Shown in pieces: positions 51,628 through 61,565 of a DNA stretch of 64,000 nt (position 1 is its first letter; every line of letters starts with the position of its first letter). The DNA comes from Chelatococcus sp. YT9. GTDB taxonomy: Bacteria; Pseudomonadota; Alphaproteobacteria; Rhizobiales; Beijerinckiaceae. The position numbers and the translations under genes were made by a program. The notes beneath the pieces are model-generated. The model made no database searches. It worked only from the letters and a program-made list of their open reading frames with translations, and was not told the origin of the DNA. The stretch covers positions 2,922,501-2,986,500 of the forward strand of contig NZ_JAHBRW010000001.1 in assembly GCF_018398315.1 (NCBI RefSeq). Reading direction: 5' to 3'.

Positions 51628-53201
51628 TCTCCTGTGGCGCGCTGGCGGGTGAGGCCGAGTTCCGTCGCGGTCACGGTCTCGAGCGCCGTGAGCGTCGTCA
51701 TGGTGCGGCGCGCCCAGGCCGGATCCGTCTGTGGGAAATCGGCGCGGAAATGTCCGCCACGGCTTTCCTGGCGCAGGAGCGCCGGGGCGGCTACGAGGAA
51801 TGCGGCTGTCGCCATATGCGCCAGCATGATGCTTTCCGCGCTGGCATCGATATCCATGATTGTGGCAATCGCGCGCTTCAGCCCGGTCTCGTCACGGACA
51901 ACGCCGACATCGGTTTGCATGACGGCGCGCAGACGCGCGATGGCTTCCCTGTCGCGGGTGGTCGGCATACCGGGGCGTGGCTGCCGCAGCGGTACGACGC
52001 TCGGCGCGGCCGGCGCATCCAGCCCCTTGAGATCGCTCGCCACGCGAGCGCCGAAAACGACAGCTTCGAGGAGTGAGTTCGAGGCGAGGCGGTTCGCGCC
52101 ATGGACGCCGGTGGAGGCGACTTCTCCCGCGGCCCAGAGACCAGGCAGCGACGTGCGACCCTGCGCGTCGGTGACGACGCCGCCCATATGGTAATGGGCT
52201 GCAGGCGCGATCGGGATCGGCTGGACCGCCGGGTCTATTCCGACGCTGGCGCAGGCCGCGTAAGCGGTTGGGAAATGCTCCGCGAAATGACGGCCGAGCG
52301 CCTCGCGCGCATCGATGAAGGCGCCTCGACCGGCGGCGATCTCCGCGAAGACACCGCGCGCCACGACATCACGCGGGGCGAGTTCCGCATCCGGGTGCAG
52401 ATGCAGCATGAAGCGCTCGCCGGCGTTGTTGATCAGCACAGCGCCGTCGCCGCGGATCGCCTCGCTCGCGAGCGGTGCGGGGTCTCGGCCAATGTCGATG
52501 CCGGTCGGATGGAACTGCAAGAACTCCGTGTCCGCGACCACTGCTCCGGCGCGCGCGGCTATGGCGAGACCGATGCCGTTCGATTCCGGGGGATTGGTCG
52601 TGACGCGGTAAAGATGTCCTGCCCCCCCGGTGGCTAGCACGGCCGCGCGTGTCGGAAAGAACGTGGCCCTGTCCGCCGCGCCGCCTTCCCCGCGGGCGAA
52701 GACCCCGCTGGCGCGTCCATCAATCACGACCAGGTCTTCGGCAATGAAGCCTTCCAGAACTTTGATCGAAGGCGTCTTGCGGACGGCCGCGATCAACGCC
52801 TGCATCACGGCCTGACCCGCGGTGTCGCCACCGACACGCACGATGCGACGAAAGGAATGTGCGGCCTCCCGCGATTGCAGAAGGCGGCCCTCCAGGTCAC
52901 GATCGAAGGGTACGCCATAGTCGAGCAGTTCAAAGATGCGCTCGGGGGCTTCCTGCGCCAGCGACAACGCGGCTGCCTCGTCCACGAGGCCAGCGCCGGC
53001 GACCATGGTATCGGCCGCATGGCTCTCCGGACTATCGCCTTCCGCCATTGCTGCCGCGATGCCACCCTGCGCCCAGGCCGACGCCGCTCCCTCACCGAGG
53101 GAGCGCGGCGAGAGCACCAGGCAGGGCAGAGGGCTGAGCTTAAGGGCCGTGAAGAGGCCGGCGAGCCCGCCACCGATGATGACGATATCGGGCTGGGACA
53201 T
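51624..53201 (-). CDS. nadB: L-aspartate oxidase
   Basis: A 525-residue flavoprotein of the succinate dehydrogenase/fumarate reductase family. FAD motif '[17 protein letters not shown]', covering '[30 protein letters not shown]', active-site '[15 protein letters not shown]'-type segment (here '[17 protein letters not shown]') and '[24 protein letters not shown]', and C-terminal helical domain. It oxidises aspartate to iminoaspartate for NadA. It overlaps nadC. A 298-bp gap with hairpins separates it from nadA upstream, so the operon is nadA-(hairpins)-nadB-nadC. Confidence 0.96.
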   Translation of the reverse strand: MSQPDIVIIGGGLAGLFTALKLSPLPCLVLSPRSLGEGAASAWAQGGIAAAMAEGDSPESHAADTMVAGAGLVDEAAALSLAQEAPERIFELLDYGVPFDRDLEGRLLQSREAAHSFRRIVRVGGDTAGQAVMQALIAAVRKTPSIKVLEGFIAEDLVVIDGRASGVFARGEGGAADRATFFPTRAAVLATGGAGHLYRVTTNPPESNGIGLAIAARAGAVVADTEFLQFHPTGIDIGRDPAPLASEAIRGDGAVLINNAGERFMLHLHPDAELAPRDVVARGVFAEIAAGRGAFIDAREALGRHFAEHFPTAYAACASVGIDPAVQPIPIAPAAHYHMGGVVTDAQGRTSLPGLWAAGEVASTGVHGANRLASNSLLEAVVFGARVASDLKGLDAPAAPSVVPLRQPRPGMPTTRDREAIARLRAVMQTDVGVVRDETGLKRAIATIMDIDASAESIMLAHMATAAFLVAAPALLRQESRGGHFRADFPQTDPAWARRTMTTLTALETVTATELGLTRQRATGE

Positions 53202-53499
53202 GATCTGCCTTTCGATAGCGGGTCACCCCGCTTCCCTCTTCCCGCGCAGGGAAGAGGTAGATTAACCGCTAGCCTGATGACAGCGGCCGTCTTGATGCCA
53301 GTGTAAGCACCTGGGGAAATGCACTGGCGTGATCCTCTCCTGAAGGGGGAGGTGGCGCAGCGAAGCTGCGACGGTGGTGTCCCCAACCGGCTCGGAGCTT
53401 CGCTCGGATCACCCTCCCCCAGCGGGGAGGGATCAGGCCCCGACAAGCCTTGCGTTCCAACCGTTTACGGGCCGTGTCGCTTCCGGGCGTCGCGCGCGC
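53202..53499. other. nadA-nadB intergenic region with hairpin repeats
   Basis: No gene is supported. CCTCTTCCC (53235-53243) pairs exactly with GGGAAGAGG (53249-53257) just upstream of nadB. A longer imperfect inverted repeat spans about 53328-53432, with arms containing CTGAAGGGGGAGGTG and CACCCTCCCCC and an inner CGCAGC-GAA-GCTGCG stem. This belongs to the dispersed C/G-rich hairpin family and may attenuate or stabilise the nad transcript. Confidence 0.6.
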
Positions 53500-54612
53500 T
53501 CAGCTTTTGAGGTTGACCATCCGCTCGACGGACCGGCGCGCGCGGGCGGCGAGCTCGGGCTCGATGATCACTTCCTCGCGCATATGGATCAGGCTGTCGA
53601 GGATCTTCGGCAGGGTGATCCGCTTCATATGCGGGCAGAGATTGCACGGCCGCACGAATTCGACGCCTGGCGTCTCGGTCGCGACGTTGTCGGCCATCGA
53701 GCACTCCGTGACCATGACTACCCGGCGCGGGCGATTGGTCTTCACCCAGTCGATCATATGGGCCGTCGAGCCGGCGAAATCCGCCTCGGCGATCACGTCA
53801 GGCGGGCATTCCGGATGCGCGATGATGCTGACGGAGGGGTCGGCGTCGCGATAGGCGCGCAGTTCCGCGCCGGTGAAGCGCTCATGCACCTCGCAGGCGC
53901 CTTTCCAGGCGATGATCTCGACCTTGGTCTGGGATGCAACGTATTTTGCGAGATATTGATCTGGCACAAAGAGCACGCGGTCGACGCCGAGGCTCTCCAC
54001 CACCTGGACGGCATTGGAGGATGTGCAGCAGATGTCGACCTCCGCCTTCACCTCTGCCGAGGTGTTGACATAGGCGACGACCGGCACGCCGGGATAACGC
54101 TGCCTGAGCAGGCGCACATCGGCGCCTGTGATGGATTCAGCAAGCGAGCAGCCCGCTGCCGCATCCGGGATCAGGACAGTTTTCTCGGGGCTGAGGAGCT
54201 TGGACGTCTCGGCCATGAAATGCACGCCGCCCTGGACGATCACATCCGCCTCGGCCTTGGCGGCAAGGCGTGCGAGCTGCAGGGAGTCACCCACCACGTC
54301 GGCCACACAGTTGTAGATCTCCGGCGTCTGATAGTTATGCGCCAGGATGACCGCGTTGCGCTCCTTCTTGAGCTCGTTAATGGCCTTCACGTAGGGCGCG
54401 AAAAACGGCCACTCGACCGGGGGGATCACCGATTTGACGCGCTCGTAGAGATGAGCGGTCGCAGCCTCGACCGCGGGCGTATAGGTCAGATCCGGCACCG
54501 CGACCGGGGGAAAGCGGCGCGCTGCGACCTTGGCTTCGGACGCCGCTTTGGCGCTGGAAGTGACCTTGGCCTCGGAGGAGACGTTGATCCGAGTTGCAAC
54601 ATGGCCGGTCAT
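53500..54612 (-). CDS. nadA: Quinolinate synthase A
   Basis: A 370-residue NadA with a 40-residue Ala/Lys-rich N-terminal extension. '[31 protein letters not shown]' holds the first cluster Cys. '[36 protein letters not shown]' follows, with later Cys in '[11 protein letters not shown]' and '[15 protein letters not shown]' (C-x2-C). It condenses iminoaspartate with dihydroxyacetone phosphate using a [4Fe-4S] cluster. Two palindromic boxes in its leader suggest NAD-responsive repression. Confidence 0.96.
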   Translation of the reverse strand: MTGHVATRINVSSEAKVTSSAKAASEAKVAARRFPPVAVPDLTYTPAVEAATAHLYERVKSVIPPVEWPFFAPYVKAINELKKERNAVILAHNYQTPEIYNCVADVVGDSLQLARLAAKAEADVIVQGGVHFMAETSKLLSPEKTVLIPDAAAGCSLAESITGADVRLLRQRYPGVPVVAYVNTSAEVKAEVDICCTSSNAVQVVESLGVDRVLFVPDQYLAKYVASQTKVEIIAWKGACEVHERFTGAELRAYRDADPSVSIIAHPECPPDVIAEADFAGSTAHMIDWVKTNRPRRVVMVTECSMADNVATETPGVEFVRPCNLCPHMKRITLPKILDSLIHMREEVIIEPELAARARRSVERMVNLKS

Positions 54613-54625
54613 TGGCGTTTCCTTT

Positions 54626-54640
54626 TGCTCAATTTGAGCA
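54626..54640. promoter_or_regulatory. NadQ-like operator box 1, nadA leader
   Basis: TGCTC-AATTT-GAGCA, a perfect 5-bp inverted repeat with 5-nt spacer, lies 14-28 nt upstream of the nadA start codon. The same TGCTC...GAGCA core recurs at 54685-54705. The two-box arrangement fits the NadQ-type repression of nadABC reconstructed for alphaproteobacteria; the link to NadQ is from memory of that motif, not tested. Confidence 0.6.
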
Positions 54641-54684
54641 TATGTGCCGACTAATAAGTCCTGACGACCCTCTTTGTCGCCCTA

Positions 54685-54705
54685 TTATGCTCATTTCGAG
54701 CATAA
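54685..54705. promoter_or_regulatory. NadQ-like operator box 2, nadA leader
   Basis: TTATGCTC-ATTTC-GAGCATAA, a perfect 8-bp inverted repeat with 5-nt spacer, lies about 73-93 nt upstream of the nadA start codon. It is a stronger palindrome than box 1 and shares its core and spacer length. Confidence 0.65.
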
Positions 54706-55206
54706 GGATTGTAGCACTCACTCTCGATATTTTCCAGAGGCAAACAACTCGTTCTTATGCGGCTGGTGCTCAGGTGCCATGCTGGCGGCGCAAGCTGCGA
54801 GCGACACCCGGTCCGTTGGATATTGGCCCGTGCGGTCCCACTTTGAAGGGGCAAGTTCAATCCAAGCCGCGATTTTCATCCGTTTCGCCAAGTATTTCCC
54901 AAGCCCCGCCCGGCGGACAAAGGCCTCTTCCAAAGTGGCGCCCGCAAGGCCATGCATCGGTATCGATGATGCCTCACGTAATAATTATTCATTGTCGTGA
55001 TACGAAATGCGGCGGTAAGTTCTGTCCGCGCTTCGCCCCCGGATTTGGACGATCCGAAGCTCGGGGCGAAACGCCTGTCGCGTGTCACTAGGCGGCTCCC
55101 GAACATGCTGAGTGCCGTTCGGGATAATCACATTATCTGCATCCCGGATGCGTTCATTCCAGCGCATCTGGTCTAGTCAGCCCAGTCGGGTTTCGGGAAA
55201 CGATCC

Positions 55207-56451
55207 ATGGCCACAGCACCCTCGACTGCCGGGACCTCCGCGGCCAAACGTCCGGTCGCGCCGGAGATGATCATTCTGGCAGGATGTCTGATCGCGCTCA
55301 TTTCCTTTGGCCCTCGCGCGGCTAGCGGGTTGTTCCTGCTGCCGATGAGCACGGACTACGGTTGGGGACGCGAGGTGTTCAGCCTCGCACTCGCCGTCCA
55401 GAATCTGCTCTGGGGGATTGGCTCCCCCTTTGCGGGCGCGATAGCCGATCGCTTCGGCATCGTGCGCGTCTTCTTCGTGGGTACCATTCTCTACGTGCTG
55501 GGACTGGTGCTGATGACGCAGGCCTCGACGCCTGGCATGCTCAACCTGTCCGCCGGCGTCATGATAGGCTTCGCGCTGTCCGGTTGCTCGTTCAATCTGG
55601 TGCTCGGCGCGTTCGGCAAGCTGTTGCCCGACCGCTGGAAGCCAATGGCCTTCGGAGCCGGCACGGCGGCAGGGTCGTTCGGCCAGTTTCTCTACCCACC
55701 GCTCGGACATTTCTTCATCGAGAGCTTCGGCTGGCAGACAACGCTGCTCATCTTCGCGGGCAGCCTCCTGCCGATCCTGCCGCTCTCCATGGCGCTGGCA
55801 ACGCGCGGATCGGCGCCGGCCGCCGGGACGGCATCCGTTCCCGGCCAATCGGTCCGCCAAGCCCTATCTGAGGCCTTCCGTCATCCGAGCTATGTTCTGC
55901 TCGTCCTCGGCTTCTTCACCTGTGGCTTCCAACTCGCGTTCGTCACGGTCCACTTGCCGGCCTATCTGGAGGATGTTGGGCTCGCTGCGTGGGTGGGAGG
56001 CTGGACGCTGGCGGCCATCGGCCTTGCCAACGTGGTCGGTTCGCTGTCATCCGGCTACCTATCGACACGCATGCCTAAGCGTTGGTTGTTATCGCTCATC
56101 TATCTCCTGCGCTCGGTCGTCACTGTCGCCTTCATCATGCTGCCGGCCTCGCCCGCATCGGCAATCACCTTCGGTGTCCTTACGGGCCTGCTCTGGCTGT
56201 CCACGGTGCCGCCAACGTCGGCTCTCGTCCTGTTGATGTTCGGCTCGCGATACATGGCGATGCTCTATGGTTTTGCCTTCTTTTCCCACCAGGTCGGCGG
56301 CTTCCTCGGCGTCTGGCTGGGCGGCGTGCTCTACGAAGGCTTTGGCTCCTATGCGGTCGTCTGGTGGCTCTCCGTGGCCTTGGGCGTCGCGTCAGCCGTG
56401 ATCAACCTGCCGATCAAGGAGCGCGCGGTGTCCCGGCCGCAGCCAGCTTGA
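55207..56451 (+). CDS. MFS transporter
   Basis: A 414-residue twelve-helix transporter. 'AGCLIALISFGPRAASGLFLLPMSTDYGWGREVFSLALAVQNLLWGIGSPFAGAIADRFG' covers helices 1-2 and the A-like loop motif 'GAIADRFGIVRV'. The sixth helix ends in a cytoplasmic loop 'ALATRGSAPAAGTASVPGQS'. The second half includes 'LSSGYLSTRMPKRW'. It resembles the OFA/MCT-like group of organic-anion carriers, but no substrate can be assigned. Transcribed alone, divergent from nadA. Confidence 0.92.
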   Translation: MATAPSTAGTSAAKRPVAPEMIILAGCLIALISFGPRAASGLFLLPMSTDYGWGREVFSLALAVQNLLWGIGSPFAGAIADRFGIVRVFFVGTILYVLGLVLMTQASTPGMLNLSAGVMIGFALSGCSFNLVLGAFGKLLPDRWKPMAFGAGTAAGSFGQFLYPPLGHFFIESFGWQTTLLIFAGSLLPILPLSMALATRGSAPAAGTASVPGQSVRQALSEAFRHPSYVLLVLGFFTCGFQLAFVTVHLPAYLEDVGLAAWVGGWTLAAIGLANVVGSLSSGYLSTRMPKRWLLSLIYLLRSVVTVAFIMLPASPASAITFGVLTGLLWLSTVPPTSALVLLMFGSRYMAMLYGFAFFSHQVGGFLGVWLGGVLYEGFGSYAVVWWLSVALGVASAVINLPIKERAVSRPQPA

Positions 56452-56621
56452 ACACGGCGGAGCACAGGAAAGGCGACTGACTTTGCGCTGGTGCAATGTT
56501 GGTCTTGCGAGTTTCGGGCTTCGCCTTGCACAGCTAGAAGGTATATCTTCCCGGCAGAGGTCGCCGGTTAAGCTCTGCAGCGGCTGGCCGAAGAGTGACA
56601 GACGATCACGGAGATCGAGTG

Positions 56622-57221
56622 ATGGCGAAGGTTCTTGTCCTGTACTACTCCTCCTACGGCCATATCGAGACCATGGCCCAAGCGGTGGCCGAGGGCGCGC
56701 GGGAGGCGGGTGCCGACGTGGTCGTGAAGCGCGTGCCGGAAACGGTGCCGGAGGAAGTCGCCAAGGGCGCCGGTTTCAAGCTTGACCAGCAGGCCCCCAT
56801 CGCCACCGTCGCTGAACTGCCCGAGTACGACGCGATCATCTTTGGTGCGCCCACCCGCTACGGCAGCTTTGCCTCCCAGATGCGAGCGTTCATCGATCAG
56901 ACCGGCGGGCTGTGGGCCAAGGGCGCGCTGGTAGGCAAGGTCGGTTCGGCCTTCACATCATCCGCTACCCAGCACGGCGGCCAGGAATCCACCATCCTGA
57001 CGTTCCTGCCGACGCTTCTGCACCACGGCTTCGTGGTTGTCGGGCTTCCCTATGCTTTCGCTGGGCAGATGGGCCTCGAGGAGATCAAGGGGGGCTCGCC
57101 CTACGGCGCCTCGACCATCGCAGGCGCCGATGGCAGCCGCAAGCCCTCTGCCGTCGAGCTCGATGGCGCCCGTTACCAGGGGCGCCACGTCGCCACGATT
57201 GCCGCCAAGCTCGCGGGCTGA
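56622..57221 (+). CDS. wrbA: NAD(P)H:quinone oxidoreductase, type IV
   Basis: A 199-residue WrbA flavodoxin-like protein. FMN-binding '[23 protein letters not shown]', '[54 protein letters not shown]', and C-terminal '[36 protein letters not shown]' match the family throughout. It reduces quinones by two electrons, protecting against semiquinone stress. ATG 56622 is chosen over a frame start 27 bp earlier. It converges with the Sua5 gene. Confidence 0.96.
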   Translation: MAKVLVLYYSSYGHIETMAQAVAEGAREAGADVVVKRVPETVPEEVAKGAGFKLDQQAPIATVAELPEYDAIIFGAPTRYGSFASQMRAFIDQTGGLWAKGALVGKVGSAFTSSATQHGGQESTILTFLPTLLHHGFVVVGLPYAFAGQMGLEEIKGGSPYGASTIAGADGSRKPSAVELDGARYQGRHVATIAAKLAG

Positions 57222-57285
57222 TTGCACGTTGAGTGTGAGCCGATGACGGCCGGGCTTGTCTCGGCCATTGTCTTATCTGCGAAGG

Positions 57286-58278
57286 TCAGCGGGGGGCGGC
57301 AGCCCGCCGCAACCGGTCATTGATAGCCTCGCCCAAGTCATGATCAGGAATGGGGGCGACGGCTATGATCGTCGGCCGCGTCGAATCGATATGGCGCAGG
57401 TAGGAAAAGAGATTGGCCGCAGCCTCGATGAGGTCGCCGCTCTCGCTGAGGTTCAGGATCATCGCTGCGCGCTCCAGCCCAGTGGGTCTCCCGCTCCCGA
57501 AAAGAAGCACCGCCTCGCCGGGGGCAATGGTCGTCGCGTCCATCCGCAGGCTCGCATGGGGCGCGTAGTGCGAGGCGAGCTGGCCTGGGGAATGTGGCGC
57601 TGTCCCGTCGGTCTCTTCACGCTCCGCCAGCGCCATGCCCAAGACCTCCTCGATCGCACGACGGCTGGTCCCGCCCGGTCTCAGAAGGCGGGGCCTGTCC
57701 TCCAGGCAGGACACAACGGCCGATTCCAGACCGACGACGGTCGCGCCGCCGTCGATCACGGCGGCGATGACGCCATCGAGATCGCCCAACACATGTGCCG
57801 CCGTCGTGGGGCTCACGCCGCCTGAGGGATTGGCGGATGGCGCAGCCAGCGGGCGTCCGACAGCGCGCAGAAGATCGAGCGCCACGGGGTGGGCCGGAAT
57901 GCGGATGGCGATGCTGTCGAGGCCAGCGCTCGCCAACGGGGACACGGGACAATCCGGCGTGCGCGGCACCACAAGCGTCAGCGGCCCTGGCCAGAAGGCA
58001 TCAGCGAGCTTGCAGGCGAGCGCGTTGAACTGGCCGAGCTTACGGGCTGCCGTGAAATCGGCAACATGGGAGATCAGGGGATTGAACCGCGGGCGGCCCT
58101 TGGCCGCATAGATCGCGGCCACGGCCTCGCCCTGGGTCGCATCGCCTCCGAGCCCATAGACGGTCTCTGTCGGAAAGGCGACGAGCCGCCCCGCCTTCAG
58201 AAAACTCGTCGCGCGGGCGATGCCGGCCGCGTCAGCTACTAGGCATTCCGTTGCGACAGGGGGGACGCTCGTCGCCAT
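57286..58278 (-). CDS. L-threonylcarbamoyladenylate synthase (Sua5/YrdC/YciO)
   Basis: A 330-residue long-form Sua5. The YrdC domain (about 15-205) has 'LKAGRLVAFPTETVYGLGGDATQGEAVAAIYAAKGRPRFNPLISHV', 'GPLTLVVPR' and 'PLAAPSANPSGGVSPTTAAHV'. A linker and C-terminal Sua5 domain follow (about 235-330, 'SPGQLASHYAPHASLRMD...'). It makes threonylcarbamoyl-AMP for t6A37 of ANN-decoding tRNAs. The C-terminal Sua5 domain distinguishes it from the short TsaC of E. coli. Confidence 0.95.
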   Translation of the reverse strand: MATSVPPVATECLVADAAGIARATSFLKAGRLVAFPTETVYGLGGDATQGEAVAAIYAAKGRPRFNPLISHVADFTAARKLGQFNALACKLADAFWPGPLTLVVPRTPDCPVSPLASAGLDSIAIRIPAHPVALDLLRAVGRPLAAPSANPSGGVSPTTAAHVLGDLDGVIAAVIDGGATVVGLESAVVSCLEDRPRLLRPGGTSRRAIEEVLGMALAEREETDGTAPHSPGQLASHYAPHASLRMDATTIAPGEAVLLFGSGRPTGLERAAMILNLSESGDLIEAAANLFSYLRHIDSTRPTIIAVAPIPDHDLGEAINDRLRRAAAPR

Positions 58279-58357
58279 GGACCGCTTCTCACTTTTGCAA
58301 CTGCTGTCATGATATGAAGTGGGGGCTTACGCGGCGTCCCGCGCCTCCGTCAAGCCA

Positions 58358-58417
58358 TAGAGCATTTCGAGCGAAGTGGGCATCGGTTTGCGCGTGAAGG
58401 AAAATGCGATCAAGCAA
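58358..58417 (+). repeat. Dispersed Hyphomicrobiales-type intergenic repeat
   Basis: The 60 bp between the Sua5 and acyl-CoA dehydrogenase genes read AGAGCATTTCGAGCGAAGTG, then GGCATCGGTTTGCGCGTGAA, then GGAAAATGCGATCAAGCAA. GCATTT and AAAATGC form the two outer arms. I recall closely similar intergenic sequences being very common in Rhizobiales genomes, but only this copy is seen here. Function unknown. Confidence 0.5.
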
Positions 58418-58491
58418 GCAGCTCGAGCATTTCGGCGGTTTGAAGAGACGTCGAAAAGCTTGGGGCACCGAATGCCGGAGGGAGGCATCCA

Positions 58492-60270
58492 ATGACCTAT
58501 CGCGCGCCTTTGTCAGAAATCATGGTCACCATGCGGCACGCTGCGGGATTGGACGTGGCTGTTCGCGAAGGTCTTTACGGCGAACTGTCGGTGGATCTTG
58601 TCGAGGCGATCCTCGGTGAGGCAGGCTCGTTCGCAGAGGAGGTGATCGCGCCGCTCAATCGAACGGGCGATACTGATGGGGCGAGGTTGCTCGACGGTGG
58701 TGTCGTAACCACGCCGGGATGGCGCGATGCGTATCGCGCCTGGGCGAGGGGCGGCTGGAACGGCCTTGTCGCGCCGGAGGAATGGGGTGGGCAAGGCCTC
58801 CCGATGATCGTGCAGGTCGCCTGTCTCGAGCTCTGGAACTCCGGATCCATGGCCTTCGCCATCGGCCCCACGCTGACGGCGGCAGGCATCGAGGCGCTCG
58901 ACATTCACGGCACGCCTGAATTGCGCCGGCTCTACCTGCCCAAACTCGTGTCAGGTGAGTGGATGGGCACCATGAACCTCACCGAGCCTCAGGCCGGCAC
59001 AGACCTCAGCGCCCTGAAGGCGCGGGCGGAGCGCGCTGCCGATGGCAGCTACCGCATCACGGGAACGAAGATCTTCATCACCTACGGCGATCACGATCTC
59101 ACAGACAATATCGTCCATATGGTGCTCGCGCGGCTCCCGGACGCTCCGCCCGGCAACCGTGGCATTTCGCTGTTCCTGGTGCCGAAGTTCATCGTGAACC
59201 CGGACGGCAGCCTCGGCGCCCGCAACGATGTCGTCTGCCAATCCCTGGAGCACAAGCTCGGTATTCACGGCTCGCCGACCTGCGTCATGGCCTATGGCGA
59301 CAAAGGCGGCGCCACGGCCTATCTCGTCGGGGAAGAGAACCGCGGCCTCGCTTGCATGTTCACGATGATGAACAACGCGCGCCTTGCCGTGGGCGTGCAG
59401 GGCGTCGGCGTGGCCGAGCGGGCCTATCAGCAGGCGCTCGCCTATGCCCGCGAGCGTCGCCAGGGACGTCGTCCGGACACGCCGGCGGGGCAATCCGCGC
59501 CGATCATCGCCTTTCCCGATGTCCGGCGGATGCTGATGACGATGAAGGCGCTCACGCAGGCCGCACGTGCCATCTGCTATCTCACGGCGAGCGCGCTCGA
59601 TGGTGCCAGGCTGGCGCCGGACATGGTCGAACGCCAGCGTGCTCACGAGACTGCCTCGCTGCTGACCCCGATCGCAAAGGCCTTCTCGACCGATGTCGGC
59701 TTCGAAGTCGCGTCGCTTGGCGTCCAGGTTCATGGCGGGATGGGCTATATCGAAGAGACGGGGGCCGCCCAGCACCTTCGCGACGCTCGTATCGCCATGA
59801 TCTATGAAGGGACGAACGGCATTCAGGCCATCGACCTCGTCACCCGCAAGATCGGCCAGTCTGATGGGGCGGCCGTTCATGCCCGGATTGCCGCGGTCCG
59901 TCGCACCGTCACACGGCTCCTTGCCGCCAATCGCCCGGAGTTCGGCGGGACGGCGGCGCGTTTGCGTGGTGCGGCCGAAAGTCTGGATCGTGCAACGAGC
60001 TATCTGCTTGCTGCGTTGCAGAGCGGGCGGACTGACGACGCGCTCGCAGGCGCGACTCCGTATCTCAGGCTGTTCGCCATCGTGCAGGGGTTGGCGTCGC
60101 TCGCGGATATCGCGCTCGCCGACGCCGATGATGCGCCGGAGCGCGCCGCCCATGCGGCCCTCGCGCGCTTCTTCGCGGACCATGTCACGATCGGAGCGGA
60201 TGCCCTAGCGGCCGATGTCATGGGGGGTGCCGGCGTGCTCGGGGAGAGCGAGACGGTCTTGTTCCCCTAG
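58492..60270 (+). CDS. Acyl-CoA dehydrogenase
   Basis: A 592-residue member of the larger acyl-CoA dehydrogenase group. Residues 160-260 form the beta-sheet domain with 'GTMNLTEPQAGTDLSALKARAE' and 'SCLEHKLGIHGSPTCVMAYGD'-type flavin contacts (here 'QSLEHKLGIHGSPTCVM'). The catalytic base lies in 'IAMIYEGTNGIQAIDLVTRKI', and about 140 extra C-terminal residues form a helical domain typical of this long group. It oxidises an acyl-CoA and passes electrons to ETF and thence to ETF-QO. GGAGG precedes the ATG at good spacing. Substrate chain length is not determinable. Confidence 0.93.
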   Translation: MTYRAPLSEIMVTMRHAAGLDVAVREGLYGELSVDLVEAILGEAGSFAEEVIAPLNRTGDTDGARLLDGGVVTTPGWRDAYRAWARGGWNGLVAPEEWGGQGLPMIVQVACLELWNSGSMAFAIGPTLTAAGIEALDIHGTPELRRLYLPKLVSGEWMGTMNLTEPQAGTDLSALKARAERAADGSYRITGTKIFITYGDHDLTDNIVHMVLARLPDAPPGNRGISLFLVPKFIVNPDGSLGARNDVVCQSLEHKLGIHGSPTCVMAYGDKGGATAYLVGEENRGLACMFTMMNNARLAVGVQGVGVAERAYQQALAYARERRQGRRPDTPAGQSAPIIAFPDVRRMLMTMKALTQAARAICYLTASALDGARLAPDMVERQRAHETASLLTPIAKAFSTDVGFEVASLGVQVHGGMGYIEETGAAQHLRDARIAMIYEGTNGIQAIDLVTRKIGQSDGAAVHARIAAVRRTVTRLLAANRPEFGGTAARLRGAAESLDRATSYLLAALQSGRTDDALAGATPYLRLFAIVQGLASLADIALADADDAPERAAHAALARFFADHVTIGADALAADVMGGAGVLGESETVLFP

Positions 60271-60569
60271 AATAACCTCGCTTCTTACCTTCCCCGCGAG
60301 AGACGGAGTGGCGGCATGAGTCAGGCCGCCAGGAGCAGCCGCGAGAAGCGGATAGAGCCCGCTCCGTTTCCCCGAGCTCTCGACGTGGGACACACCTCCC
60401 CTCCTTGCGATGAGGGACGGGGGTAGCGCCAGGCCCGCAGATACTTGTCACATATCGAATATAGAGAGATGTGATAGACGATCAGATAAAGCCGGGCTTG
60501 CGCTGATGGAGCGAGGCGCCGGAGGTGTTCCGTGTCCTCACGCCGGCCGACGCGAGCCAGGGAGAGACC
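60271..60569. other. Intergenic region with repeat copy and inverted repeat
   Basis: About 300 bp with no supported gene. A degenerate C/G-rich hairpin family copy lies near 60391-60420 (CCTCCCCTCC...GAGGGACGGGG). An imperfect inverted repeat TCACATATC...GAGATGTGA spans 60448-60474, in AT-rich DNA, and may be an operator or stem in the leader of the CorA-family gene. Confidence 0.45.
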
Positions 60570-61565
60570 ATGCTCATAGCCTACAGAGCGCCGCAGGATT
60601 TTGCCCGTGATGTCGAGATGCGGCTGGAGCGCAGTGTCGTGCCGGCCGATGGTATTGTCCCTGAGGGTACGCTCTGGCTGGACCTGGTCAGTCCGACTTC
60701 GGTCGAGGATAAACTCGTGGAGCAGCATCTCGGCATCGAGATTCCGACCCGCGAGGATATGGAGGACATTGAGCCTTCAGAGCTGCTCTATGTCGAACAC
60801 GGCGCGCGCTACATGACGGCGCGTCTCCTGTTCAATGTCGCGAACGAACCCCAGATGGCCGGCGTCACCTTCATCGTAAAGGACAACGCGCTCGTGACAG
60901 TGCGCTATGATGAGCCGAAGGCGTTCGCCATGTTCGCCAATCGCGCGTCACGGCCGGGCGGATGCGGGCCGACGGCCGACGCCATCGTCGTCGGCTTGCT
61001 GGAAACAGTCATCGATCGGGCCGCCGAGGTTCTGCAAGCGACGGCCGACCGCATCGATCGCGTCTCGCAGGACATTTTCGAGAAAGCGCCGGGCACGGTG
61101 CGCAAGAGGGGTGACTATTACGACACCCTGCAGGCTCTCGGTCGCTATGGCACGCTGATCTCGATGAGCCGGGAAAGCCTGGTGTCGATCGAGCGTGTGC
61201 TCCTGTTCCTCTCCGCAAGCTATCGGACGACGAAGGCGCCGAAGGAGCTCAGGGAGCAGGTGCGCACGACGCTTCGCGATCTCCAGTCGCTGGAGGAACA
61301 CGCGACTTTCCAGTCTAACAAGATCCAGTTCCTGCTCGATGCGTCGCTCGGCCTCGTCAACCTCGAGCAGAACAACATCATCAAGCTGTTCTCGGTGGTG
61401 GCCGTCATCTTCATGCCGCCGACCCTCGTGGCGTCCATCTACGGCATGAATTTCCAGATCATGCCTGAGCTGCATTGGGAGTTCGGCTATCCCCTCGCTA
61501 TCGGCGTCATGATCGCAGCGGCAGTGGCGCCCTATCTCTTCTTTCGCTGGAAGCGCTGGCTGTAG
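60570..61565 (+). CDS. CorA family magnesium/divalent-cation transporter
   Basis: A 331-residue CorA-type channel. The large N-terminal cytoplasmic domain ends in a long helix (about 235-275, 'TLRDLQSLEEHATFQSNKIQFLLDASLGLVN'). The first membrane helix ends at the signature 'VASIYGMNFQIMPELHW' (YGMNF), followed by the second helix and a basic tail 'FRWKRWL'. It should form a pentamer taking up Mg2+ or similar ions. The ATG at 60570 is preferred. A GTG at 60525 with GGAG just before it would add 15 residues. Confidence 0.93.
   Translation: MLIAYRAPQDFARDVEMRLERSVVPADGIVPEGTLWLDLVSPTSVEDKLVEQHLGIEIPTREDMEDIEPSELLYVEHGARYMTARLLFNVANEPQMAGVTFIVKDNALVTVRYDEPKAFAMFANRASRPGGCGPTADAIVVGLLETVIDRAAEVLQATADRIDRVSQDIFEKAPGTVRKRGDYYDTLQALGRYGTLISMSRESLVSIERVLLFLSASYRTTKAPKELREQVRTTLRDLQSLEEHATFQSNKIQFLLDASLGLVNLEQNNIIKLFSVVAVIFMPPTLVASIYGMNFQIMPELHWEFGYPLAIGVMIAAAVAPYLFFRWKRWL

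Larger units (their letters stand above)
54613..55206. other. Divergent intergenic region nadA / MFS gene, 594 bp
   Basis: Apart from the two palindromic boxes near nadA, nothing was recognised. The open frames here are short, on both strands, and protein-unlike in composition. The 3' part must carry the promoter of the MFS gene, whose leader includes an AT-richer stretch near 54960-55000. Confidence 0.45.
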
